A stretch of DNA of 64,000 nt from Dipteronia dyeriana. Lineage: Eukaryota > Streptophyta > Magnoliopsida > Sapindales > Sapindaceae. Below are positions 1-11,640 of the stretch, piece after piece; positions within the stretch are counted from its first letter, which is position 1, and every line of letters begins with the position of its first letter. The position numbers were made by a program, and so were the translations under genes. The stretch spans positions 4,102,001 to 4,166,000 of the forward strand of contig CM065296.1 of assembly GCA_032871835.1 (NCBI GenBank), read 5' to 3'. The notes below the pieces were generated by a model, which was not told the origin of the DNA, searched no databases, and was given only the letters and a program-made list of their open reading frames with translations.

Positions 1-68
1 ATATACATGAATCTTTTTCTTTTATTGTAAATATGCAGGTTTTAGAAAGATATGACACTCTAGGTATT

Positions 69-106
<38 letters not shown>

Positions 107-1303
107 TTTTATGTGATTTGTTATTGCTCAATTTTAGTCCTAGAATTTTAATGTATTTTTATTTTTGGATTGAAACAAGAAGGGTGGTCTATCATCGCCA
201 TAATTTCCTTCTTGGTAGTTGCTAAGTTTTTTATTTATTTTGCTATTGTCATAAAAAATACTGTAGATAAATATTGTATTTAAAAACTTCAGTATATTGT
301 ATTAAAAATACTGCAGTATTTTAATATTTAAAATCCTTTGTAATACATTCAAGTATCGTAGACTCGAAGGTTTAAAGAATTGGAAACAACCAGAACAAGT
401 TTGGTACCGTGCGCACCAAAGCAACAATCGTGCGTGCGAATGAGCGTGCGGCCACGATTGTTGTGGCATGGGCTGCGCATGGCAGCCCTATGAATGTCAT
501 GGGCTACGCACGGTAACCCTTTATTATGTCAAGGGGTGCACACGTCCATGGGAGGCATCCAAGGGGTCCAAACGGACGATGGTCGAATGAAGACTTGTTC
601 GCCAAGACAGAAGTTTTTGTATTCCAAGACATATGTAATTTACTTGTGTTTCAAGGATGGACCAAAATTGTAGCTATTTATATATTTGTAAATATTGCAA
701 TGTTTGTCATTGTTTCATAACATGGCATACAGAATAGAAGTGCCACTCATATATCTCTTTTTGTATGAACTTGCATTGGATGGTTTAGGTATTTAATTGG
801 CATATAGAAAACTTGGTAAATCATTCTACAGAATTCGATCACACGCCTTAAACAATAGAGTGGGAGAAGGTGTTTCAGAACACCTACAGCCTCTAAGTTT
901 AGTTGAGCTTTATGTTTCATGTAATAACTTCCTAAGGGGTATTCATGAATGGAATTTAGCAAGATAATTTCTTACAAGGATAGACTAGACAGTTAACCAA
1001 AATGATATCTACTCCCAAATGAGGGATATTCGTGAGGGATTATATTGAAGGTCGATAACCAAGAGTTCTTGCTAATAAAATCGTAAGGCTAAAAATAAAA
1101 ACGTTGGTTGCTATGCTAACAATTAGGTGGGACCGAGTCCAACTAGTAAATGGTGCGAACTCCCAAAGGAGGCATGACATTTATGGGTGTTGGATCACCG
1201 TTGAATTTTATGATTGAATTATTTTATATAATTCTAGATAAATATTCAAACGAACTTTATCATGATTGTTTACTTATGTAATTTTTGTTATTGTTTAGAA
1301 ATC
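1..1303 (+). other. Untranslated leader of copia element 1
   Basis: This stretch aligns base by base with 8486-9831 of element 2 and holds no plausible gene. It contains an AT dinucleotide run (72-103), a GC-rich block (about 398-525) with an 11-bp perfect inverted repeat, and AT-rich sequence up to gag. About 36 bp present in element 2 near 9550-9590 are missing here near 1057. Short open frames in this stretch are not shared in frame with element 2 and I do not call them genes. Confidence 0.75.
72..103. repeat. AT dinucleotide microsatellite
   Basis: About 16 uninterrupted AT units. The same spot in element 2 (8555-8606) holds a CA run followed by an AT run, so the position is a microsatellite-prone site of the family leader. 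Confidence 0.95.
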
Positions 1304-2082
1304 TTGTCCCCATCCCTGATTAACATCCTAAAAGATAATACTTTAATTGGTGATAATACTTTAATTTGTGATAATTATGTCACATGGAAAAGGAATATTG
1401 GGCTTTTATCGCAATCTAAAAATCATAAGTTCATTAAGTGTACTCCTAAACCACCTACCCCTACTAATTAATCTACTCAGGAGCAAAGAGATGAGTATCA
1501 GCAGTGGAAGTCTTCAAATTAGATGGTCAAATGTTACATTATGGCCACCATCTCCGACGTGTTGCAACAGCAGCATGAAGGACTAGAGACTATTGCCGAT
1601 ATAATGGTGTCTCTGAAAGAGATGCTTGCTATGAAATCTAAGACAACTAAGAGAGAGACAGTGACTGCTTTCATGAATCTTAGGATTAAATCTGGACAGA
1701 CTGTGAAAGATCACATGATGAAAGTCATAGTACATCTCAATATTGCTGAACTGAATGGTGCTGAGAAAGATGGTGAGATAAAAATTGACATGATCGTCAA
1801 CTCACTATCCAAATCCTTTGATCAATTCAAGTTGGACTACACCTTGAACAATAAGGAATACACCTTGTAAGGCCTGATGCAAGATGTTCAAAGTGTCGAG
1901 AAATTCCTTGTATAAGGCAAGGGACAAGAGATTCATGCCACATGTAAAGTTACTATTGTTAAGACCCTTAAGAAGGTCAAGATACAACAGAAGAAAAAGA
2001 AACTTGGGTCTACCAAGAAGGGGTTCTAAAAAAGGAATAGACTTAAAAAGAATGAATTCAACTTGATTTAGGCAAATGAGCG
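1304..2082 (+). pseudogene. gag: copia gag remnant, element 1
   Basis: This is the capsid-like gag of a plant copia element (UBN2-type region), which would form the particle packaging the RNA. The frame begins with the SLINILKDN segment. The start codon at 1304 reads TTG where element 2 has ATG at 9832. The longest open piece (1523-1870) carries the helical gag core, including QTVKDHMMKV and LNNKEYTL. Stops follow at about 1868 and in the lysine-rich tail. No CX2CX4HX4C zinc knuckle is present. The tail runs straight into the post-protease segment of pol, as it does in element 2. Confidence 0.8.
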
Positions 2083-3060
2083 TTGGTGTCTGCCAGTGCA
2101 GTGGGAGATATTAGAGTCAATCTAGATTCTAGTTGGCATTTAGATTTAATAAAAGTTTCTTATATACAACAATACAAGAGGAATTTAATTTCGGTTTCTT
2201 GTTTAACTAAATTTGGATATTCATTTCCTTTTCATAAAGGTTTTATTATTAGTAAGAATAGCAAATTTGTTTGCAAAGGTACATTGGAAAACAATTTATT
2301 CAACTTGCATAGAAATATCTCTCACTTGTTAAACACGGAATTAATGCAACTTAATCATAAAAGAGTAAAATTATCAACAGATGAAACCTACCTATGGTAT
2401 TTGCGCCTAGGTCATATTAACCTTGATAGGATCAAGAGATTGGTTAGTGATGGACCTTTAAGTGACTTAAAGGTTGATGATATACCAACTTATGAATCTT
2501 GTTTGGAAGGTAAAATGACCAAAAGGTCGTTCACGACCAAAGGCACAAGTGCCACTGAATGTTTAGGATCGATACACACTAATGTGTGTGGTCCTATGAG
2601 CATTCAAGCTAGAGGTTGGATATGAGTACATCATCACTTTCACGGATGATTACTCGAGATTTGGCTATGTGTGTCTCTTGAGACATAAGTCGGAAGCTTT
2701 AGACATGTTCAAAGCATTTAAAGCTGAAGTAGAAAATCAGCTTGAGAATACATAAAAATCTTGAGGTCTGATCATGGTAGAGAATATCTATCTGTTGAGT
2801 TTTAGCAATATCTTATTGATAATGGGATAATTTTTCAGTTTTCTATGCCAGGTACACCTCAACAAAATGGGGTGACAGAAAGGAGAAATAGACTCTTTTG
2901 GACATGGTTAGGTCTATGTTGAGTTATTCAACACTTCCTAATTCTTTTTGGGGATATGCTTTACAAACTGCTATGTACATTCTAAACGATGTACCATCTT
3001 AGTCGGTTCCTAAAATGCCACATGAGTTATGGACTAGGTGAAAGCCTAGTTTACAACAAT
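2083..3060 (+). pseudogene. pol: copia pol remnant: GAG-pre-integrase and integrase, element 1
   Basis: The open piece 2083-2625 starts with the sequence that normally follows the protease, then the pre-integrase zinc-binding region (LGHINLDRI, then ESCLEGKMTK, with Tyr in place of the first Cys of the CESC motif). The integrase core continues in other frames: FTDDYSRFGY near 2640 holds the first catalytic Asp, LRSDHGREYL near 2760 the second, and TPQQNGVTERRN near 2850 the Glu. In-frame TAA and TAG codons and at least one frameshift disrupt it. The protease DSG motif is absent upstream. Integrase would join the cDNA to host DNA. Confidence 0.8.
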
Positions 3061-3430
3061 TAACGATATTTGGATATCCTACGCACGTGTTAAAAGGAAA
3101 GATAAAAAAGATGTAGTCCCGTTTAGAAAGAAGCATATTTGTAAAGTATCCAAAAGGAACCAAAGGATATTATTTTTATGGTAATTCAGATCTTAAAGTA
3201 ATTGTTTTGACAAATGCTAAATTTATGGAAGAGGACTATATGAATAATTTTGTGCTTAAAAGTAGAATTGTCTTGAATGAGCTTTAAGGAGATACAATTC
3301 CACAAGAGGTTTCATAAACTTTCCCAATTGTAAGTTTCGCACCAATACAAGATCAACACTCTACCATTCCTTGTTGTAGTGGGAGGGTTAGTAAACAACC
3401 CGAGAGATACATCAGTCTAGGAGAATCATT
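3061..3430 (+). pseudogene. Integrase C-terminal tail and linker to RT, element 1
   Basis: Broken coding sequence between the integrase core and RT. Pieces such as KMPHELWT and VDLPKGIKLIGCK (the start of RT, near 3560-3600) are recognisable in changing frames. Element 2 lacks about 180 bp of this interval (junction near 11655). Confidence 0.6.
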
Positions 3431-4440
3431 AGAGAATCTCCCAGACGATGATAATCCCTACACCTACAAGAAAGCCATTGAAGATGTTGATTGTCGCCAT
3501 TGGCAATGGGCAATGCCATCCAAAATTGAATATATGTTAAAAAATAAAGTCTGGTCTCCTGTGGACTTGCCTAAAGGGATAAAACTCATTGGGTGCAAAA
3601 GGGTATAAAAGAGGAAAAGAGGAATGGATGGAAAGGTGGAAACCTTTAAGGTTAGATTAGTAGCTAAAGGTTACACATAGAAAAAGGTATCGATTATGAG
3701 AAAACCTTCTCTCTTGTGGCCATGCTTAAATCCATTGGGATACTTTTATCCATTACGGCATCTCTAGACCTAGAGATTTGGCAGGTGGAGGTCAAGACAT
3801 CTTTCCTTAATGAAAGTCTTGACTAAAGCATCTATATGATGCAACCAAAAGGATTTATTGAAATGGGTTAGGAGGAAAAGGTATGCAAGTTGCAAAGATC
3901 TATATATGGATTGAAGCAAGCATCCAGATACTGGAACATAAGGTTCGATCAAGCTGTGAATTTTTTAGGATTTATTCAAAACCTTGACGAACCTTATGTA
4001 TACAAAAGGATCAAAGGCGACAAGTTGGTTTTCCTAGTTTTTTACGTTGATGATATACTACTCATTGGAAACGATGTAGGTGTATAGACATCAATGAAAT
4101 AATGGTTAGCAAAACAATTTGATATGAAGGACTTAGGAGAAGCAAGTTATATTCTTGGTATCCAAGACATAAGGGATAGAAAGAATAGAACGATTGCATT
4201 ATCCTAAGCTTCATACATATATTAAATCTTGTCTATGTTTTCCATACAAGATTCCAAGAAAGGTATGTTACCTTTCAGATATGGAATCAAACTTTTTAAG
4301 GAACGAGTTCCTAAGAATGAACATGAAAAGCAATTCATAAGTAGGGTCCATATGCCTCGGCAGTTGGAAGTCTCATGTATGCAATGCTCTGCACTAGACC
4401 AAATATTTATCTTGCTATTGGCATAATTAGCAGGTTTCAA
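3431..4440 (+). pseudogene. pol: copia reverse transcriptase remnant, element 1
   Basis: Plant copia RT that would copy element RNA into cDNA. The clearest open piece (3890-4087) contains YGLKQASRYWN and the catalytic YVDD box at 4043-4054 in the context FYVDDILLIGND. The upstream fingers region near 3560-3890 is recognisable across several shifts and stops. The downstream QFDMKDLGEASYILG segment follows after a TAG. The YVDD box is intact here, unlike in element 2. Confidence 0.8.
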
Positions 4441-5027
4441 TTAAAACCTGGTCCTGATCACTGGACAACAGTCAAGCATATTTTCAAGTATCTCATGAGA
4501 ACGAGAGATTGTATGCTTGTATAATCTGTAGGGGAATTAATTCCTGTTGGGTATATAATTCTGATTTCCAATCGGATTTTGACTTCAGAAGATCCAATTC
4601 AGGATCTGTGATTACACTTGGAGGAGGGGCAGTCATATGAAAGAGTATCAAGCAATCTTTTAATGTTGATTCCACCTTGGAAGCTGGGTATGTTAGCGCA
4701 TGCAAGGCTGCTAAAGAGGCTATCTAGTTCTGCCAATTTTTGATTGACTTGGAAGTGGTTCTTGATGTGAATAAGCAGATCACTATCTATTGTGACAATA
4801 GTGGAGTAGTGGCTAATTCGAGAGAACCAAGAAGTCATAAGAGAGGGAAACACATTAAAAGAAAGTATCACCTTTTAAAGGAACTTGTGCATAGAGGAGA
4901 CATGACGATAACCAAGATTGCATCAGCAGAACATCTAGCGGATCCCTTCAAAAAGGCTCTTCCACAAAAGAGTTTTGATGGGCGCCTGGAGAATATGGGG
5001 ATAAGGGATATGACATATTTGTTGTAA
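4441..5027 (+). pseudogene. pol: copia RNase H remnant, element 1
   Basis: C-terminal RNase H of the copia polyprotein. The open piece 4740-5027 ends with the family's natural terminus (RDMTYLL, stop) 14 bp before the LTR. Conserved blocks are TIYCDNSGVVANS, the SHKRGKHI segment and ADPFKKALP. The first part (4460-4740) is shifted and has stops; an in-frame TAG lies just before 4740. The stop leads directly into the polypurine tract. Confidence 0.8.
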
Positions 5028-5030
5028 ATC

Positions 5031-5041
5031 AAGTGGGAGAT
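5031..5041 (+). other. Polypurine tract, element 1
   Basis: The sequence CAAGTGGGAGAT lies directly before the LTR start TGTTGGGATT. It is the plus-strand DNA priming site and is the same as in element 2 (13347-13357) and the copia-3 remnant (54047-54059). Confidence 0.85.
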
Positions 5042-6174
5042 TGTTGGGATTATACTCGGTAGCAAGAGTATAAAAATGTATTTGACAATCTTTACATATT
5101 AATAAAAGTGATTTCAAGTTTAAAAAATCTTAAAGCATTTATAGTTTAATTATTATAATTCTCAAAAGTAAATAATCATAAAGTAGAAAGACTATGATAA
5201 AAGAAGAATTGTTCGTACATCTGGATATGTATGAGGTAGACACAATTCTTTAGTTAGTCTTGAATAATATTCAAAACTTAAGATAAATGTTGGGCGCCTT
5301 TATCTTGTTAAAGTTGTAGATACTTTTGCTAACATTTGAGTGGGATCAAATGTGTTATGATGAATCTAAAATCATCAAAGTGTGGTGTCTTCGGGAAAAA
5401 GAATCTAGTGCACTTGGTGCATTGAATAGGATCACAGTGAAATACGTTATCTAGAACCGTTAATGGATAAAAGTTTTCACTTGAAGACAATCGAATAGTT
5501 TATCTCAATCCTGAGATAAATGATGGACTTATGGCTGCAAGTGTTATCATTTGACCTATCAATGAGTACAATTATATAGCATAGTCTATCCTATATAGTT
5601 TGGTGGTATTCATTTGTTAATCGATAGAGGACTTAATTTATAGATATAGACATCGTGGCTCTATTTATTTAATGAGAGTAGAATATCATCATATGGATGT
5701 TTTGAGGTATTGGATATTAAATCTTAACATTAAGTTTTCAATAGTGTCTATTGAAATATGGCTTCCAGACAAGTCAAAATATCCAAGTTCAAAATGTGGT
5801 CATATGAGTAAATATGGTAATTTGGAGAGCTATTGGCGGTCTATGAGCTCCTGGCAATTAATGATATTCTTCACGAGGATACACTTTCTCCATTAAGATT
5901 GTATGGGGTATGAATGACCAACATTAACTTATTCTATCTTTATTTGAAATTTCAATTTTATTTCTTTAGTGGAATGAACTAAAATTAATAGATCACATCT
6001 AAGTGAATCATTTGTTGATTGTTATTAGGTTATGTCTATTGGAGTTTAAATTTAGATGGCCTGCCAAGATCCCTAATCCACATGAACTTGTTTGAATCAC
6101 TTGATATTTTCTACTAGACCAATTTATTGGTTCATCTAGAATATATTAAGGCATATGGACTTGTTTCTTTTAGT
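5042..6174 (+). repeat. 3' LTR of element 1, left part
   Basis: Begins TGTTGGGATT after the PPT and aligns with the first 1.1 kb of both LTRs of element 2. It stops at 6174, where element 2 begins, and resumes at 15670. It covers U3. An open frame at 5672-5896 is not supported as a gene. Confidence 0.85.
6170..6174. repeat. Target-site duplication, left copy (TTAGT)
   Basis: TTAGT flanks element 2 on both sides (6170-6174 and 15665-15669). It is an exact 5-bp match as expected for copia integrase. The uninterrupted site is in U3 of the element 1 LTR. Confidence 0.9.
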
Positions 6175-8442
6175 TGTTAGGATTATGCTCAATAGCAAGA
6201 GTGTAATTATTTTTTTAACTATCGTTTCATATTAATACAGTGATTTCTAGTTTAACAAATCTTATAGTATTTACAGTTCAATTATTATAATTGTAAAAAA
6301 GTAAATAATCACAAGGTCAAAAGACTATGAGAAAAGAAGAATTGTTCGTGCATCTGGATATGTATTAGGTAGACAAAATTATTTAGTTAGTCTTAAACTA
6401 TATTCACAACTTAAGATAAAAGTTGGGCACTTTTATCTTATCAGATTTGTAGATTCTTTTGCTAGCATTTGAGTGGGATCAAATGTGTTATGATGAGTCT
6501 AAAATCATCAAAGTGTGGTGTCTTTGGGTAAAAGAATCTAGTGCACTAGGTGCATTGAATAGGATCACAGTGAAATACTTTATCTAGAACCGTCAATGGA
6601 TAAAAGTTCACTTATAGACAATCAGAGTGTCTATCTCAATCCTAAGATAAACGATGGACTTATAGTTGCAAGTGTTAACATTTGAGCTATCAATTAGTAT
6701 GATTATATAACATAGTCTATCATAATAGATCGGTGGTATTCATTTGTTAATCGATAGAGAACTTCATTTATAGATATGGACATCGTGGCTCCATTTGTTG
6801 AAAGTGAGTAGAATACCATCATATGGATATTTTGATGTATTGGATATTAAATCTTAACGTTAAGTTTTCAATATTGTCTATTGAAACATAGCTTCTGGAC
6901 AAGTCAAAATATCCAAGTTCAAAATGTGGTCATATGAGTAAATATCGTAACTTGGAGAGCTATATGCAATCTTTAAGCTCTTGGCGATTACTGATATTCT
7001 TCACGAGGATACACTATCTCATTTAAGATTGTCTAGGGTATGAGTAACCAATGTTAACTTATTCTATCTTTATTTAGAGTTCAATTTTAGTTCTTTAGTG
7101 GAATGAACTAAAATTAATAGGCCGGACCTAAGTGAATCATTTGTTGATTGTGAATAGGGTATGTCTATTGGATCTTAAATTTAGATAGCCCACCAAGATC
7201 CCCATACCACACGAACTTGCATAGATCACTTGATATATTCTACCGGACCAATTTATGGGTCCATCTAGAATTGTATTTTCTCATGTGGACTCTTTATTAA
7301 GGTCCAATGGATTTAATTAAATAGAAAAAATAATATATTGGCCCATGTATAAGCTTGGGCGGGTAGGGTTAGTAAAATAGCTTAATATAATTATTTTTTT
7401 ATTTTTTTATTTAATAAAATGGAAATTAATTAATTAATTAATAAAAAGGTATTATGTTTTTCCTAGTAGGAGATGGTTTCCTAGAGTCATATTATTGTTG
7501 GTAATATGATAAGTATCAAATACTATATTTGATAAGTAGATAAATAATAGGAATTTTTTTATTTTTATTTATCTAGTCAAATTAGGAGGTATTTGATTTC
7601 TATTAGGACTCTAACTGACAATTGATCAATTAGGAAGTTTTTGATTTAGTCACAATTTAATTCAATAATTGGTTATTGAATAAATACACTATTTGAGTTG
7701 GATTAGGAGTCTTGGTATGGAAAATAAATCTTTCTTGGAAAAGGATTCTTTGTCACCAAGTAAATCCACCTGGAGATAGGATTCTTGCCCACCAAGTAAA
7801 TCCTCTTTGGGAAAGGATTTGAGAACCTGTATATATCTTCATACAAATTTCGGTTAAGGCAAATTTCTAAGTGAGATTTCAGCCAAGGCTAGGGTTTTAT
7901 GAGAGAGAATTCTGTCAAGTGATAGAATTTTGAGAGAGAAAAAAAAAATAGTTTTTGCTCTTGACAAAATTCGGCCAACTCATAGATATTGTGTATTGAA
8001 TTCAACCAAGGAGAAGAGAAAAGGGGAACGTTTTTGTTTTCGATCGTGCTCTAGTATCCTTTACATCAAAATGGTTTTGTGTACAAAAATCGAATCAGGT
8101 TCACCCGACCTTCAATCAAATAGATTTATAATTCACAAGTGACCGAACGTTCTTGGGTTTTCTCTTGGAGGATTACTGTGACTAACAAAAGAAAGATGTT
8201 TTGTTTGTTTCCATCCTCATGTATACAATTTAAAGAAAAGAAGTCTACACTCATAGGTGATTCACATTCGTGATTGGATTGGAAGATCTTACGGATTCAA
8301 TCGTCACGAGTAAAATGTACGATACTTTTATTTACACTAATAAATCAAGGGTTAAGGTCTTCTTTATTAAAGGAAAATTTTTAAAATATTCCAAACCCTA
8401 ATTTTATGCTTCCGTCGTTTTTTGAATCTATTTTTCCTAACA
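6175..8442 (+). repeat. 5' LTR of copia element 2
   Basis: Starts TGTTAGGATT and ends TTTTTCCTAACA, so the termini form the short inverted repeat TGTTAGGA/TCCTAACA. Directly followed by the primer-binding site. A TATATAT box at 7830 could start transcription. The stretch from about 7930 holds a 71-codon open frame that recurs, altered, in other LTR copies. Confidence 0.92.
7830..7836 (+). promoter_or_regulatory. TATA-like box in copia LTR
   Basis: TATATAT in the context ACCTGTATATATCTTC, about 610 bp before the LTR end. The 3' LTR has the same box in ACCTATATATATCATC near 15038-15047. Position and conservation fit a Pol II core promoter; the start site is not determined. Confidence 0.5.
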
Positions 8443-8444
8443 AT

Positions 8445-8456
8445 TGGTATCAAAGC
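8445..8456 (+). other. Primer-binding site of element 2 (initiator tRNA-Met type)
   Basis: TGGTATCAAAGC two bases after the LTR. The usual plant copia site, complementary to the 3' end of initiator tRNA-Met, is TGGTATCAGAGC, so one base differs. Confidence 0.9.
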
Positions 8457-9831
8457 TAGGTTGTGCCCTTGATTAATTGATGTATATGTACGTGAATCTA
8501 CTTCTTTTTATTGTTAATATGCATGTTTTAGAAAGAAATGACATTCTAGGTATTCACACACACACACACACACATGCAAACACACACACACACATATATA
8601 TATATACATTGGAATGTATGGATATATATTTGTTTATATGTGGTTTGTTATTGCTCAATTTTGGTCCTAGAATTTCAATGTATTTTTATTTTGGAATTGT
8701 AACAAGAAGGGTGACCTATCATCCCCATAATTTCCTTCTTGGTAGTTGCTAATTTTTTTTATTATTTTATTTTGTTGTTGTAATATAAAATTTATTTAAA
8801 AAAACTGCAGTATTTTGTTATTTAAAATTCTTATGTAATACATTCAAGTATCGAAGACTCAAATATTTGAAGAATTGGAAGCAACCGGAACAAGTTTGGG
8901 ACCGTGCGAGCCATAGCAACAAACGTGAGTGCGAATGAGGATGCGACCACGATTGTTGTGGTCTGGTCTACGCACGGCAACCCTATGGAAGCCATGGACT
9001 ACGCATGGCAGCCTTTTATGGGGTTGTGGGGTGCGTACAACCATTGGAGGCAGCCAAGGGGTGTGTAAACGATGGACACATGAAGACTTGTTCGCCAAGA
9101 AGGGAGATTTTTGTATTCCAAAAATTGTAATTTTCTTGTTTTTTTAGGACAGACCAAAATTGTAGTTATTTATATTTTCGTAAATATTGCAATGTTTGTC
9201 ATTGTATGATAACATGTCATATAGTATAGGAGTGTCATGCATACATCTCTTTTGGTATTTACATGCATTGAATGGTTTATGTATTGAATTGACATCTAGA
9301 TAACTTGGTAAATAATTCTATGGGATTCGATCACACGACTTAAACAATTGAGTGGGAAAAGGTGTTTCGGAATGCCTACGGCCTCCAAGTTTAGTTGAGC
9401 TTTATGTTTTGTGTAATAACCCCCCAAGGGTATTCATGAATGGAATTTAGCAAGATACTTCATTACAAGGATACACTAGACAATTGACCCAAACGATATC
9501 TACTCCTAAAGGAGGGAAGTTCGTGAGGGATAATATTGAAGGTCGATAACTTGGTAACACACTCAATGTGATTTTATTAATATCCACCCAAGAGTTCTTG
9601 TTAATAAAATCATAAGGCTAAAATTGAAAATGCTGGTTGTTATGTTAACCATTAGGTGGGAACTAGTCCAACTAGTAGATGGACGATTTCCTAAAAGAGG
9701 CGTGACATTTATGGGTGTTGGATCACGGTTGAATTTTACCATTGAATTATTTTATTTAATTCAAGATAATATTTGAAAGTGCTATATAATGATTGTTTAC
9801 TTAACTAAGTTTTGTTTTAATTAAAGAAATC
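8457..9831 (+). other. Untranslated leader of copia element 2
   Basis: About 1.4 kb between PBS and gag with no gene. It holds a compound CA/AT microsatellite (8555-8606), a GC-rich block (about 8900-9060) with an imperfect version of the element 1 hairpin, then AT-rich sequence. The open frame 8477-8752 is low complexity across the microsatellite and is not a gene. Confidence 0.75.
8555..8606. repeat. Compound CA/AT microsatellite
   Basis: About 9 CA units, a short break (ATGCAAA), more CA units, then AT units. Same place as the AT run of element 1. Confidence 0.95.
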
Positions 9832-10566
9832 ATGACCCCATCCCTAATCAACATCCTAAAAGATAATACTTTAACTAATGATAATTATGTCAGATGGAAA
9901 ATGAAAACTGGGTTGTTGTTGAAAGCTGAAAAACATAAGTATGTTCTGTCTACTCTTAAACCAAACAACTCCTACTAATGAACTACTGAGCAACAAAAAG
10001 ATGAGTATCTGTAGTGGATAATTTAAGATGAGATGGGTAAATGTTACATTATGGCCACCATCTCTGACGTGTTGCAACAACAACATGAAGGAATGGAGAC
10101 TACTATCGATATAATGATGTCTGTGGAAGAAATATTTGCTATGAAGTCTATGACGATTAAGAGAGAGGTAGTGACTGCTTTCACAAATCTAAGGATGAAA
10201 CCTGGACAGGCTGTGAAAGATCATATGATGAAAGTCATAGCACATCTTAATATTGTTGAGCTCAATGGTGCTGAGATAGAAGGTGGGATGAAAATTGACA
10301 TGATCGTCAACTCACTATCGAATTATTTTGATCAATTCAAGTTGGACTACACCTTGAACAATAAGAAATACACTTTGCAGGGCTTGATGCAAGATGTGCC
10401 AAGAAAACCCTTGTGAAAGGCAAGGTCAAGAGATTCATACAATAGGTAGAGTTGCTACTGTTAAGACCCGTAAGAAAGTCAGGAAATAACTGAAGAGAAA
10501 GCAACTTGGGGCTACCAAAAAGGGGTTCTAGGAAAGGAATATAAATAATAAAAATGAATTCAACTT
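9832..10566 (+). pseudogene. gag: copia gag remnant, element 2
   Basis: Gag of the copia family with its ATG at 9832 (MTPSLINILKDN). Stops occur near 9979 and 10018, then a long open piece covers 10033-10416 with the conserved core (QAVKDHMMKVIAHLN, KYTLQGLMQDV). A frameshift after PRKPL ends it. The lysine-rich tail (near 10455-10560) leads into NEFNLC and, in frame, directly into LGNGALVSA of the post-protease region. No zinc knuckle is found. Confidence 0.82.
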
Positions 10567-11640
10567 GTGTTTAGGCAATGGAGCGTTGGTGTCCGCTATT
10601 ACAGTGGGAGATATTAAAGTCAATCTTGTTTCTAAGTTGGCATTTAGATTTAATAAACATTTATTATGTACCTAAATTCAAGAGGAATTTAATTTTGGTT
10701 TCTTGTTTAAATAAATTTGGATATTTTGTTACTTTTATTAAAGTTTTTATTATTAGTAGGAATAACAAATTTATTTAGGTACATTGAAAAACGGTTTATT
10801 CTATTTGTATAACAATATCTCTCACTTGTTAGATACGGAATCAACGGAACCTAATCATAAAAGAGTAAAATTATCAAAAAATGAAACCTACCTATGGCTT
10901 TTGGGCCTAGGTCATATTAACCTTAATAGGATCAAAGATTGGTTAGTGATGGACCTTAAAGTGACTTAAAGGTCCATGATCTACCAACTTGTGAATCTTG
11001 TCTGGAAGGTAAGATGACCAAAAGGTCATTCACGACCAAAGGCACAAGAGCCACTGAATGTTTAGGATTAGTACACTCTAATGTATGTGGTCCTATAAGC
11101 ATTCAAGCTAGAGGTAGATATATGTACTTCATCATTTTCACGGATGATTACTCAAGATTTGGTTATGTGTTTCCCATGAGACATAAGTCAGATGCTTTTG
11201 ACATTCAAAACATTTAAAGCTGAAGTAGAAAATCAGTTTGAGAAACGCATAAAAATCTTGAGGTCTGATCGTGGTAGAGAATATCTATTTGGTGAGTTTC
11301 AACAATATCTTATTGATAATGGGATGATTTCTCAGTTTTCTGCAACAAGTACACCTCAACAAAATAAGGTGGTAGAATGGAGAAATATAACTCTTTTGGA
11401 CATGGTTAGATCTATGTTGAGTTATTCAACGCTTCCTAATTCTTTTCGGGATTATGCTTTACAAACCGCTATGTAGATACTAAACGACGTACCATCTAGG
11501 TCGGTTCCTAAAACACTACATGAGTTGTGGACTGGACAAAAACCTAGTTTATAACACTTAAGGATATTTAACTGTCTTGCGCACGTGCTAAAAGAAAAGA
11601 CAGAAAAGATGGAGTCTCATTCAGAAACATGCATATTTGT
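10567..11640 (+). pseudogene. pol: copia pol remnant: GAG-pre-integrase and integrase, element 2
   Basis: Starts at LGNGALVSA, the segment that normally lies C-terminal of the protease; the DSG motif is missing. Pieces: 10784-10969 (pre-integrase, LGHINLNRIK), 11014-11217 (zinc-binding end, then FTDDYSRFGYVF with the first Asp), and 11192-11476 in another frame (LRSDRGREYL with the second Asp, TPQQNKVVEWRN with the Glu). The consensus G and R of QNGVxERRN are changed to K and W. Integrase would be inactive because of the frameshift and a TAG after QTAM. Confidence 0.8.

Noticed and set aside
526..720. 64-codon open frame in the GC-rich leader block
   Set aside because: The frame is not kept in element 2 and lies in untranslated leader.
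7930..8142. 71-codon frame in the LTR, with a relative at 16226-16474
   Set aside because: The similarity is simply LTR homology and the frame differs in length and ends between copies.
8859..9147. Overlapping open frames on both strands (8859-9098 minus, 8929-9147 plus)
   Set aside because: They result from the GC-rich leader block being poor in stop codons; no conserved frame with element 1.
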